DNA of 9,891 nt from Ornithoclostridium faecigallinarum (GCA_018713665.1 DVOI01000065.1:1-9891); one strand, 5' to 3'. Shown: positions 1-6,000, counted from the first letter of the stretch. Made by a program: numbers and translations. Notes: a model not told the origin generated them from the sequence alone.

Positions 1-271
1 CCTTGTCGGTGATCGAGACGACGATGATGGTGTCGACGAGCTTGGTCGCCATAAACGCATATTCGACGGTAGCTTCGTCTACCTCAACGTCTTCGGCGTC
101 CTCGAGCATGGAGTCGATGATGCCTTGGACGGGCAAACTTGCGGCGAGATAGCCTTCCTCGGCGTACTTCTCTTTGAGAGAATCCAGCGACGGGGTGCAA
201 GCCGCGAACGCGAACACGCCGATAAGCGCGACGACCAAAATGGTGCTGACGATTGCAATTTGCTTCTTCAT
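1..271 (-). CDS. Putative lipoprotein, N-terminal part (cut by left edge)
   Basis: Only the first 90 codons lie in the window and the frame stays open to the left edge. The start ATG at 271 follows a strong AGGAGG site. The N-terminus is a typical lipoprotein signal peptide: Lys at residues 2 and 3, a hydrophobic stretch from about 5 to 23, then Phe-Ala-Ala-Cys with Cys at residue 24, followed by Thr-Pro-Ser. Phe at -3 of the lipobox is slightly off consensus but tolerated. The protein is therefore probably exported, lipidated on this Cys and anchored to the outer face of the cytoplasmic membrane. The mature start (SLDSLKEKYAEEGY) is acidic and helical and matches no family I can name. It has its own promoter (303-331), so it is probably transcribed separately from the membrane-protein gene upstream. 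Function unknown. Confidence 0.85.
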   Translation of the reverse strand, partial: MKKQIAIVSTILVVALIGVFAFAACTPSLDSLKEKYAEEGYLAASLPVQGIIDSMLEDAEDVEVDEATVEYAFMATKLVDTIIVVSITDK

Positions 272-302
272 AATATCCTCCTATGGATAGTTTTATAGTT
301 CA

Positions 303-331
303 ATTATAACACCTGTCGGCGCGCTTGACAA
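303..331 (-). promoter_or_regulatory. Sigma-A-type promoter for the lipoprotein gene
   Basis: On the minus strand TTGTCA (331-326) is separated by 17 bases from TATAAT (308-303). A TG one base before the -10 gives an extended -10 (TGTTATAAT). Transcription should start near 296, leaving a leader of about 25 bases with the AGGAGG site. A perfect inverted repeat, CGCTT-GAC-AAGCG (322-334), overlaps the -35, and the heptamer GTCGGCG occurs on both sides of it (315-321 and 334-340). This could be an operator, but that is inference. Confidence 0.75.
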
Positions 332-358
332 GCGTCGGCGAACAATTTTAACACAATT

Positions 359-736
359 TTAATTTTCGTCGTCGGTCGGAGCGTCCTCTTCGCCGTCTTT
401 TGCCCTTTTCTGCGCCTCTTTGAAGTTGACGTATTCCTCGTCGTAGACGCGGATTTCTTTTGCCGGAGGAATTTCCTTGTTGAGTTCTGCGGCGCGTTCG
501 CGCTCCTTAATCACAAACTTTTTGGACCTGCGGAAGATGATGCAGATTGCAATCACCGCGACTACGAGCGCGGCAACGATGATATAAAACAGAATGTCGC
601 CCGAATCGCCGATCCTCATCGTCCCCTCTTCGACTTCCGCGACGCAGACAGTCAAAAGGGTCAGTCCGACAATGCAAAGCAGCACGAATGCGGCAAGCAG
701 TTTGACCAAAATCCTCTCTCTTACGTTGTCTTTCAT
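359..736 (-). CDS. Small two-helix membrane protein of unknown function
   Basis: A 125-residue protein with start ATG at 736 and AAGGTG upstream. Two hydrophobic helices are visible, at about residues 11-33 and 48-68, joined by a short acidic and Gly-rich loop (EVEEGTMRIGDSGD). A basic segment (RRSKKFVIKERERAAELNKE, 69-88) follows helix 2, so the C-terminal half is probably cytoplasmic by the positive-inside rule. The first helix could instead be a signal peptide; it has no good lipobox (LTVC, with Val before Cys). The tail is charged, probably helical up to about residue 113, and ends in an acidic stretch. I recognise no family. It is divergent from the M28 peptidase gene, with 157 bases between them, and no terminator separates it from the lipoprotein gene downstream. 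Confidence 0.75.
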   Translation of the reverse strand: MKDNVRERILVKLLAAFVLLCIVGLTLLTVCVAEVEEGTMRIGDSGDILFYIIVAALVVAVIAICIIFRRSKKFVIKERERAAELNKEIPPAKEIRVYDEEYVNFKEAQKRAKDGEEDAPTDDEN

Positions 737-752
737 ATTTCACCTTTACTAT

Positions 753-781
753 ATTATCGCACACGGCAGCAAAATAAGCAA
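753..781 (-). promoter_or_regulatory. Possible promoter for the two-helix membrane protein
   Basis: On the minus strand a good -10 (GATAAT, 758-753) lies 17 bases from a poor -35 (TTGCTT, 781-776). It sits about 20 bases before the start codon in the divergent intergenic region. The -10 is convincing and the -35 is not. Confidence 0.4.
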
Positions 782-835
782 GAGCGGCTCTGTAAAATCG
801 ACGTAAAATCTCTCGCATTTTTTGCGCCGATACAA

Positions 836-864
836 TGGACAGCGCGCGCATTTCATAATATAAT
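836..864 (+). promoter_or_regulatory. Sigma-A-type promoter for the M28 peptidase gene
   Basis: TGGACA (836-841) and a perfect TATAAT (859-864) are separated by exactly 17 bases. Transcription should begin near 871, giving a leader of about 23 bases that carries GGAGG (883-887), six bases before the ATG at 894. Confidence 0.8.
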
Positions 865-893
865 AGAATCAACAAACCATACGGAGGAAAAAT

Positions 894-2117
894 ATGGACA
901 TTTCGCAACAACAACGCGAAGAAGGCGTGAAGTTCATCTGCGACGAGATCGAGCACGTCATCAAAGAGTTCGGCGACCGCGACCCCGGTTCCGAGGGCGA
1001 AAACAAGGCTCTCGACTACATGAAGAGCCAACTCGACGAGTTTTCGGACGAAACGCACCGCGAATCCTACAAAGTCGCGCCGCACGCGTTCTTCGGCTGG
1101 ACCTACATCACCGCGACCTGCGCGCTGATCGCGATCATCACGCTGTTTTTCGCGCCCGTCGTCAGCGTCGTGCTGCTCGTGCTGGGGCTGCTGCCCATGA
1201 TCGGCGAGTTCGTGTTCTACAAAGAGGCGATCGACTTTTTGTTCAAAAAGCGCACGTCCGGCAACGTAATGGGTACGATCAAGTCGACAGGCGAGGTCAA
1301 ACGCCGCGTCGTTCTCAACGGACACTCGGACGCGGTCTATGAGTGGCATTGGCACTATGTCGGCGGCTACAAGCTGTTTTTGACCAGCATCATCATCCCC
1401 GTCATCGCGGTCATCTACATCGCGGTCACCGCGATCGTCGCGATGGCTATGAACGGAGTGGTCGGCACCCCGTCCGGCGCGCCGCTGTATATGGCGATCG
1501 CTTCGGTGATCTTTGTGCCCGCACTGCTCTGCTTCTACATGTTCGCCGACCACAAGACGGTCGTCCCCGGCGCAAACGACAACCTCACCGCCTGCTATAT
1601 GGCGATCGCGATGCTCAAACTCATGCACGACAACGGCATCCGCTTTGAGCACACCGAGGTGGTCGCGCTCGTCACCGGTTCGGAGGAGGCGGGGCTTCGC
1701 GGCGCGAAGGCGTTCTGCAAACTCAACCCCGAATACGGCTTGGAACCGAACATCGAGACCATCTTCGTCACTTACGAGACGCTGCGCGAGCTCGAGCACC
1801 TCGTCATCTACAACCGCGACCTCAACGGCACCGTCAAGGTGGACATGCCGACGTGCGAACTCGTCAAGCGCGCCGCGGCAAAGAACGGCATGGATCTCAA
1901 ATACGGCTCCGTATTTGCCGGAGCGACGGACAGCGCGGCGTTTGCGCAGGCGGGCCGCAAGTCGACCTGCATCGCGGCGATGGCTCCCGAAGTCAAGGAC
2001 TACTACCACACCCGCCGCGACAACTACGACAACCTAAGCCCCGAATGTCTGTCCAAGGTGCTTGACATCACCATCGATTTCATCACCGAGTTTGACGAAA
2101 AGGGACTCGACGGCTGA
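894..2117 (+). CDS. Membrane-embedded M28-family zinc peptidase
   Basis: A 407-residue protein with a well-placed GGAGG before the ATG. Motifs of M28 aminopeptidases appear in order: NGHSDAV (His143, zinc ligand), PGANDN (Asp229, bridging ligand), TGSEEAG (Glu264 catalytic, Glu265 ligand) and YYHTRRDN (His372, last ligand). Where the family usually has an Asp ligand after the Glu pair I see only VTYETL (Glu295), so that position may be altered. Four hydrophobic segments are unusual: about 66-84 and 87-105 before the first motif, and about 161-186 and 199-217 between His143 and Asp229. The enzyme is therefore probably tethered to the membrane by helices inserted within its catalytic fold. Its likely role is cleavage of N-terminal residues from peptides or proteins; the substrate is unknown. 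The gene is monocistronic, between its own promoter and a terminator. Confidence 0.85.
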   Translation: MDISQQQREEGVKFICDEIEHVIKEFGDRDPGSEGENKALDYMKSQLDEFSDETHRESYKVAPHAFFGWTYITATCALIAIITLFFAPVVSVVLLVLGLLPMIGEFVFYKEAIDFLFKKRTSGNVMGTIKSTGEVKRRVVLNGHSDAVYEWHWHYVGGYKLFLTSIIIPVIAVIYIAVTAIVAMAMNGVVGTPSGAPLYMAIASVIFVPALLCFYMFADHKTVVPGANDNLTACYMAIAMLKLMHDNGIRFEHTEVVALVTGSEEAGLRGAKAFCKLNPEYGLEPNIETIFVTYETLRELEHLVIYNRDLNGTVKVDMPTCELVKRAAAKNGMDLKYGSVFAGATDSAAFAQAGRKSTCIAAMAPEVKDYYHTRRDNYDNLSPECLSKVLDITIDFITEFDEKGLDG

Positions 2118-2123
2118 AAACCG

Positions 2124-2165
2124 CAAAAAAATGTCGGCGCCCGATCGGGCGCCGAATTTTTATTT
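2124..2165. terminator. Perfectly palindromic bidirectional terminator
   Basis: The 22 bases at 2134-2155 form a perfect palindrome (arms TCGGCGCCC and GGGCGCCGA around GATC). Seven A lie on its left (2124-2130) and a T-rich run on its right (from 2157). It can therefore end the M28 peptidase transcript on the plus strand and the convergent membrane-protein transcript on the minus strand. Confidence 0.92.
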
Positions 2166-3008
2166 CTTTTTGTCGTCTTTCTTCTTTTTCTTCGAGCTTT
2201 CTTCGACCTCTTTGACGTCTTTGCGGTATTGCTTGACCCTGTCGAGCACCTTGCCGCCCTTACCTGCCGCCTGTTTGACCGCGTCCACCTTTGCCGCCGC
2301 CTTTTTCTTGGTCTCGTCCAGCTTTGCGGCAAGTCCTTTTTTCGGTTTTTGCTCCGTCTGCGCGGGCGGCGCAGCGGTCGTCTGAGCCGCCGGGACTTGC
2401 GCAGCGCTCTGCTCGGGCTGAACTGATGCCGCCGCCTCTTGCGCCGGCTCCTCATCGGTCAGGATGTTCTTGACGTCGCTCATCAGCCCCTTGCGCAGAC
2501 CGCTCTTTTTCTCCTTGAGCTTTTCTTTGCGCTTGCGCTTGACGATCTTGCGGATCGACATGATAATCTGGATGATGACGTACGGGATGGACACCGCGGT
2601 CAATATGATCGAGAACAACGACCTGTCGTTGTAGACGGCGTTGAACACGACCGAGATCGTCAGCAGCAGGTTGAACAATTTGAGACACAGCTTCATGATC
2701 TTGAAACTGCTCTTGTAATCCTTGACCGCCGAACCGAGTTTTGCGTTGCTCCTGCCCATGCAGATCATCGCGACGAACGCGACGAAATACGCCGCCGTGA
2801 ACGCGATCAACAGATAGGGCAGCCAAGTGATCTCCGCGTTCTTGCGGCTCATCGTGATGACGATGAACACCGAATACGCGACGATGTACAGCAGGTTCCA
2901 GAGTATGAACAGCGTTCTGTACGCTTTGCTCAGCTTGTCTGCGGCGTCCTGCACCTTTTCCGCCCTTTGGGCGAGTTTGCTCTTTTGGGGTTTGGTTTGA
3001 TCTTCCAT
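2160..3008 (-). CDS. Four-helix membrane protein with Ala/Pro/Gln- and Lys-rich tail
   Basis: A 282-residue protein with ATG at 3008 preceded by GGGAGG. A charged cytoplasmic N-terminus (1-30) is followed by four hydrophobic helices at about 32-52, 62-84, 105-125 and 131-151. A very basic stretch follows (RKIVKRKRKEKLKEKK, 153-168). Residues 187-222 are low-complexity and rich in Ala, Pro and Gln. Residues 223-265 look like Lys/Ala-rich amphipathic helices (KKGLAAKLDETKKKAAAKVD). The protein ends in a Lys/Asp cluster. The first 150 residues resemble small polytopic membrane proteins common in Bacillota, but I recognise no named family. The basic tail could bind acidic lipids, nucleic acid or polyphosphate; this is speculation. 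A weak -10 (TATTAT, 3031-3026) lies upstream, and the gene is isolated between terminators at both ends. Confidence 0.85.
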   Translation of the reverse strand: MEDQTKPQKSKLAQRAEKVQDAADKLSKAYRTLFILWNLLYIVAYSVFIVITMSRKNAEITWLPYLLIAFTAAYFVAFVAMICMGRSNAKLGSAVKDYKSSFKIMKLCLKLFNLLLTISVVFNAVYNDRSLFSIILTAVSIPYVIIQIIMSIRKIVKRKRKEKLKEKKSGLRKGLMSDVKNILTDEEPAQEAAASVQPEQSAAQVPAAQTTAAPPAQTEQKPKKGLAAKLDETKKKAAAKVDAVKQAAGKGGKVLDRVKQYRKDVKEVEESSKKKKKDDKKK

Positions 3009-3066
3009 AATTTTCCTCCCAAACTATAATAACCGAACTTCCCCTGTCGGCGCAAGCGTTTGTGAC

Positions 3067-3092
3067 AAAAAAATGAGACGCTTTCGCGTCTC
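3067..3092 (-). terminator. Intrinsic terminator after the zinc-ribbon gene
   Basis: On the minus strand GAGACGC (3092-3086), a GAAA tetraloop and GCGTCTC (3081-3075) form a perfect 7-bp stem, followed by A and seven T (3073-3067). It lies 24 bases after the zinc-ribbon stop codon and should end the M16, dUTPase and zinc-ribbon transcript. Confidence 0.93.
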
Positions 3093-3115
3093 GGTGCGCC
3101 TTTCGGCGTTCGGCG

Positions 3116-3265
3116 TCATGCCTTTGTGAAAGTCGTGTTGTTGCAGTTGGGGCACGGCGGCATCTTGTCGTCCGCGCCGAGTTTGAGACAGAAACCGCAA
3201 TTGCAGCAGGTGTAGCTGCCTCTGCCCGGCTTGTCGCCCGTCTTGTATTGGCAAACTCTCGACAT
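3116..3265 (-). CDS. 49-residue zinc-ribbon protein
   Basis: A short gene that length cut-offs easily miss. Translation gives 49 residues from the ATG at 3265 to the stop at 3116-3118. Two CxxC knuckles are visible: Cys20 and Cys23 (CCNCGF) and Cys38 and Cys41 (PPCPNC). The pattern G-x-Y-x-C-x2-CG ... PPCPxC ... F resembles the C-terminal zinc ribbon of YbeL-like (DUF1451) proteins, here standing alone. It should bind one zinc ion in the cytoplasm; the partner or substrate is unknown. Extra cysteines at 5, 21 and 26 are notable in so short a protein. A perfect AGGAGGT site nine bases upstream and a terminator directly downstream make this a real gene. It follows the dUTPase gene by 67 bases with no terminator between them. 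Confidence 0.85.
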   Translation of the reverse strand: MSRVCQYKTGDKPGRGSYTCCNCGFCLKLGADDKMPPCPNCNNTTFTKA

Positions 3266-3274
3266 CTCGGTGTT

Positions 3275-3281
3275 ACCTCCT
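3275..3281 (-). promoter_or_regulatory. Ribosome binding site of the zinc-ribbon gene
   Basis: AGGAGGT on the minus strand, a full complement to the 16S anti-Shine-Dalgarno core, nine bases before the ATG at 3265. It fixes the start of this very short gene. Confidence 0.85.
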
Positions 3282-3332
3282 GTGGTTTATGTACCGGACA
3301 TCTCTATTGTTGCCCGCACGGCGCAAACGATA

Positions 3333-3746
3333 CTACTTTTTTGTGACGTCGTATCCCTCTTTTTCGCTCCTGCCGTATTGACGGTCGAAATTCTCCCTGT
3401 TTTTGTCGAGATAGCGGCGATAGAGTTCGTCCGCGTCCATCCCGGCGGTCAGGCACATGCTGACGAAAAAGTGCAAGATGTCGACGAGCTCGGACTTGAC
3501 GCGGTCGTCGTCTACGGGCTTGGGATTCTTCCACCACTTGAAGTTGACCTCGTCGAGAAGTTCGGCAAGCTCGGACAGCATCGCGAGCGTCTTGCGCTGC
3601 ATCCACTCGCACTCGTTGTCCCTGCTCGGAGCGTCAAGTCCGCGCCTCTCGACGATGTCGCCGTCAAGCTGCGCTTGAAGGTCGAATATCTTGTTCAGCT
3701 TGTCGGCGTCCGAACCGACGATCTTTGCTATCTTTTCTCTGTCCAT
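3333..3746 (-). CDS. Dimeric all-alpha dUTPase (MazG-like NTP pyrophosphatase superfamily)
   Basis: A 137-residue protein matching the dimeric dUTPase family (dUTPase_2 type), unrelated to the trimeric beta-barrel Dut. The N-terminus carries IFDLQAQLD (20-28). The metal-binding helices carry SELAELLDE (Glu59, Glu62) followed by FKWWK, then SELVDILHFF (Glu86, Asp89). The C-terminal KNRENFDRQYG (115-125) is typical of this group. It probably hydrolyses dUTP, perhaps also dUDP or dCTP, to the monophosphate and so limits uracil in DNA. The start ATG at 3746 has GAGGT overlapping the stop codon of the M16 peptidase gene, with only six bases between the two genes. They should be co-transcribed and are probably translationally coupled. 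Exact nucleotide preference cannot be read from the sequence. Confidence 0.85.
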   Translation of the reverse strand: MDREKIAKIVGSDADKLNKIFDLQAQLDGDIVERRGLDAPSRDNECEWMQRKTLAMLSELAELLDEVNFKWWKNPKPVDDDRVKSELVDILHFFVSMCLTAGMDADELYRRYLDKNRENFDRQYGRSEKEGYDVTKK

Positions 3747-3752
3747 AATACC

Positions 3753-5018
3753 TCACGCCCTCGAGAGAAATCTCTCCGAAAGGTCTTTGTCCACTTCGCG
3801 TCCGACATAGGCGACGCACGCGGCGGACAGGTCGAGTTCGCCCTCGATCGCCCTGCTCACCCCGTCGTAGTCGAGCGCGTATATCCTCTTGATGCGCTCG
3901 TCGAAGTCGAACAGTTCGTCCGCATAGAGCGCATGCTTGGCGAACAGCCGCATGATCGAGCCGCTGCTCTCCTGCCCGAGAAGATAGGCTCCGCGCAATT
4001 GCTGCACGCCCCTTTCGAACTCCTCGCGCGTCAAGCCGTTTTTGCGAATGTCGGCGATGACTTCCGCCGCGACGTCCGCCGCCTTCGCGACCGAATCGCG
4101 GTTTGTGCCGATGTAGACGTTGAGCGTGCCGTTGCCGACGTACGTCCCCTGATAGGAATAGACGTTGTAGGCAAGCCCCAGCTTTTCGCGGATCTCGAAG
4201 AACAGTCTGCTCGACATCCCTCCGCCGAGTATCTGATTGAGAAGCATCACCGCAAGGTCGTTGCCTGCGTTGTACTTGACGGACGGCATCGTGACGATGA
4301 TGTGTGATTGCTCGATGTCCTTGAAGCGATAGTTTTGTACGGGCGAACCTGCGCGCGGCGCGTCTTTCCATTCGCGCTCGCCCTTTGCGAATCTGCCGAC
4401 AAAATACTTCTCCGCAAGCGTTTTGGCGCGGTCGAAATCAATGTTGCCTGCGATTGCAATCACCGTCGTAGACGCGCGGTAATTGGCGGCGATGTACGAG
4501 ATCAGGTCTTCGCGCCCGAACTTTTTGACGTTGTCGCGCGTGCCGAGTATGGGCATCCCGAGCGGCGAAGAGCCGAAATAGCCCGCCGCGGCGATGTCTG
4601 AACACACGTCGCCGTAGTCGTCCTCGGACATCGAGATCTCTTCGAGCACGACCTTCTTTTCGCGCTCGAGCTCCTCGGGGTCGAACACCGACTCGAACAG
4701 CAGATCGGACAGTATCTCGCAGCACTTGTCGCTCGCCTCGTCAAGCCCTATCGTATAAAAACAGGTCGCCTGCTTGGTCGTGTAGGCGTTGATCTGCGCT
4801 CCGAGCGCGTCCACCTCTTTGACTATGTCGTACGAGGTGCGCGTCTTCGTCCCCTTGAACAGCATGTGTTCGATGAAGTGCGAAATGCCGTTGTTGTCCG
4901 CGCTCTCGTTGGCGCTGCCCGCGCCGGTCAATATGCCAATCGCGACCGACCTGACGCCCTCCATCTTGACGTGAACGAGCCTCAGCCCGTCTTGGAATGA
5001 AAAAAGTTTGGTCTTCAT
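3753..5018 (-). CDS. mlpA: M16-family zinc peptidase (MlpA/YmxG-like processing protease)
   Basis: A 421-residue protein from the chosen start. The inverted zinc motif HFIEH is at residues 47-51, and the distal Glu ligand lies in VVLEEIS (Glu126 or Glu127), about 75 residues on, as in active M16 enzymes. NAYTTKQATCFY (77-88) is also characteristic. The second half carries the M16 C-terminal signature GGGMSSRLFFEIREKLGLAY (265-284). Length matches the usual single-chain M16 subunits of about 420 residues. These enzymes act as dimers on peptides or small proteins in a closed chamber; B. subtilis MlpA/YmxG lies in the same pnp locus. An in-frame TTG at 5033 would add five residues, but AAAGGTG lies between it and the ATG at 5018, so I take the ATG. 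It is first in a probable operon with the dUTPase and zinc-ribbon genes. Confidence 0.9.
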   Translation of the reverse strand: MKTKLFSFQDGLRLVHVKMEGVRSVAIGILTGAGSANESADNNGISHFIEHMLFKGTKTRTSYDIVKEVDALGAQINAYTTKQATCFYTIGLDEASDKCCEILSDLLFESVFDPEELEREKKVVLEEISMSEDDYGDVCSDIAAAGYFGSSPLGMPILGTRDNVKKFGREDLISYIAANYRASTTVIAIAGNIDFDRAKTLAEKYFVGRFAKGEREWKDAPRAGSPVQNYRFKDIEQSHIIVTMPSVKYNAGNDLAVMLLNQILGGGMSSRLFFEIREKLGLAYNVYSYQGTYVGNGTLNVYIGTNRDSVAKAADVAAEVIADIRKNGLTREEFERGVQQLRGAYLLGQESSGSIMRLFAKHALYADELFDFDERIKRIYALDYDGVSRAIEGELDLSAACVAYVGREVDKDLSERFLSRA

Positions 5019-5023
5019 CGTTT

Positions 5024-5030
5024 CACCTTT
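5024..5030 (-). promoter_or_regulatory. Ribosome binding site that decides the M16 start
   Basis: AAAGGTG on the minus strand lies five bases before the ATG at 5018. An alternative in-frame TTG (5033) lies just upstream of this site and has no ribosome binding site of its own. Confidence 0.7.
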
Positions 5031-5035
5031 CAATG

Positions 5036-5064
5036 ATTATATTATATCGTGCGCGAAAAGTAAA
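5036..5064 (-). promoter_or_regulatory. Probable promoter of the M16-dUTPase operon
   Basis: On the minus strand TTTACT (5064-5059) lies 17 bases from TATAAT (5041-5036). A second TATAAT overlaps it (5046-5041). The predicted start near 5029 leaves only a short leader, so the upstream copy of TATAAT may be the one used. The region is shared with the divergent YlxY-type gene, for which I see no convincing promoter. Confidence 0.6.
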
Positions 5065-5141
5065 CTTTTTTGCCGCACATCCCTCCCGTCCGTCTTGTTT
5101 TGTACGTCATACGCATTGACGGACGCGCATATCATTTAGCG

Positions 5142-5861
5142 ATGAAAAAACCGGGCAAATTTTCTTCGATAAAGATCGCCGCCGCGGCGAATACGCTCAT
5201 ATTGGTGATGCTTGTTTCGCTGTCGCTGTTCGCGCTCGCTCCCCTCGCGGACGAGACGACCGCGTCCGCGGACGGCGGCCCCGTCTATTCCGCCGCTTCG
5301 GACGACAAAATCGCGCTGATGTTCAATGTCTACCAAGGCGAAGAGTTTGTGCTCGACGCGCTCGACCTGCTCGACGATTACGGCGCAAAATGTACGTTTT
5401 TTGTCGGCGGATGTTGGGCGGACGACCACGTCGGCGTGCTGCGCGAAATCTATGCGCGCGGTCACGAACTCGGCAATCACGGCTACTTTCACAAGGACCA
5501 CAAGGGTTTGAGCCAAACGGACAATCTCGCCGAAATAGAACCGACAAACGCGTTGATAGAGGCGGTCACCGGCGCCGCGCCGGCGCTGTTCGCTCCCCCG
5601 TCGGGCAGCTGGGACGACGCGACCGTCGCGGCGTGCGCGTCGATCGGAATGAAGACAATCATGTGGAGCCGCGACACAATCGATTGGCGCGACCAAAACG
5701 CCGCGGTCATCTTCACTCGCGCGACAAAGGAACTCAAAGGCGGCGAGCTCATCCTCGCGCACCCGACAAAGTCGACCGTCGAGGCGCTGCCGGCGATATT
5801 GCAATATGTCAAGGGCGAAGGATTGAAAGCCGTAACCGTATCCGAATTGCTCGCGGATTGA
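5142..5861 (+). CDS. ylxY: YlxY-type NodB-fold polysaccharide deacetylase-like protein, catalytic Asp pair absent
   Basis: A 239-residue exported protein. MKKPGKFSS plus a hydrophobic stretch (about 11-33) forms a signal peptide or N-terminal anchor. The NodB-fold domain spans about 56-239. Motif 1, normally TFDDG, reads MFNVYQGEE (60-68), so both catalytic and ligand Asp are replaced by Asn-Val. Motif 2 keeps both metal His (GNHGYFH, His113 and His117). Motif 3 is FAPPSGSW (150-157) without the usual Arg. TIMWSRDTIDW (172-182) and LILAHPT (203-209) follow. This pattern is the one I associate with YlxY of Bacillus, coded next to pnp and linked to spore formers. It probably acts outside the membrane, perhaps binding peptidoglycan; deacetylase activity is doubtful. 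The start is uncertain: no ribosome binding site is visible, and an in-frame TTG exists at 5070. Unlike B. subtilis, the gene is opposite to pnp. Confidence 0.85.
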   Translation: MKKPGKFSSIKIAAAANTLILVMLVSLSLFALAPLADETTASADGGPVYSAASDDKIALMFNVYQGEEFVLDALDLLDDYGAKCTFFVGGCWADDHVGVLREIYARGHELGNHGYFHKDHKGLSQTDNLAEIEPTNALIEAVTGAAPALFAPPSGSWDDATVAACASIGMKTIMWSRDTIDWRDQNAAVIFTRATKELKGGELILAHPTKSTVEALPAILQYVKGEGLKAVTVSELLAD

Positions 5862-5904
5862 CCGCCGCGCGCTTGATTGATATACAGATATTTATATATG
5901 TATG

Positions 5905-5939
5905 AGCCGACGGCGTGACCGCCGTCGGCTGCGCTTTTT
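5905..5939 (+). terminator. Intrinsic terminator of the YlxY-type gene
   Basis: AGCCGACGGCG (5905-5915) pairs perfectly with CGCCGTCGGCT (5920-5930) around a TGAC loop. GCGC and five T (5935-5939) follow. The opposite strand has no T run after the stem, so it works only on the plus strand. It lies 43 bases after the stop codon. Confidence 0.85.
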
Positions 5940-6000
5940 ATGCTCGCACCGAAGTTATGAAAACAAACCGATAAAAAAATCGACGGCGTGACCGCCGTCG
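5908..6000. repeat. Twin copies of a 20-base stem-loop core
   Basis: The sequence CGACGGCGTGACCGCCGTCG occurs at 5908-5927 and again, identically, at 5981-6000, start to start 73 bases. Each copy is the core of a terminator hairpin with a TGAC loop. The flanking stem bases and T runs differ between copies, so this is not a simple duplication of the whole terminator. Confidence 0.9.

Noticed and set aside
507..2009. A 500-codon minus-strand frame across the M28 gene and the divergent promoter region
   Set aside because: The translation is rich in His, Arg and Asp, crosses a promoter region and overlaps two better-supported genes. It is an antisense shadow.
2439..3029. A plus-strand frame opposite the four-helix membrane protein
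   Set aside because: Arg/Asp/His-rich antisense translation with no ribosome binding site; the minus-strand gene has clear helices and a GGGAGG site.
3266..3332. A possible hairpin (TTGC...GCAA with a bulge) between the dUTPase and zinc-ribbon genes
   Set aside because: The stem is short and bulged with no T run after it, so it was not called a terminator.
3231..4307. A 358-codon plus-strand frame
   Set aside because: It is antisense to the zinc-ribbon, dUTPase and M16 genes, all of which have family motifs and ribosome binding sites.
5862..5900. AT-rich stretch after the YlxY-type gene resembling -10 elements
   Set aside because: No -35 at a proper distance and no gene to serve in either direction before a terminator.
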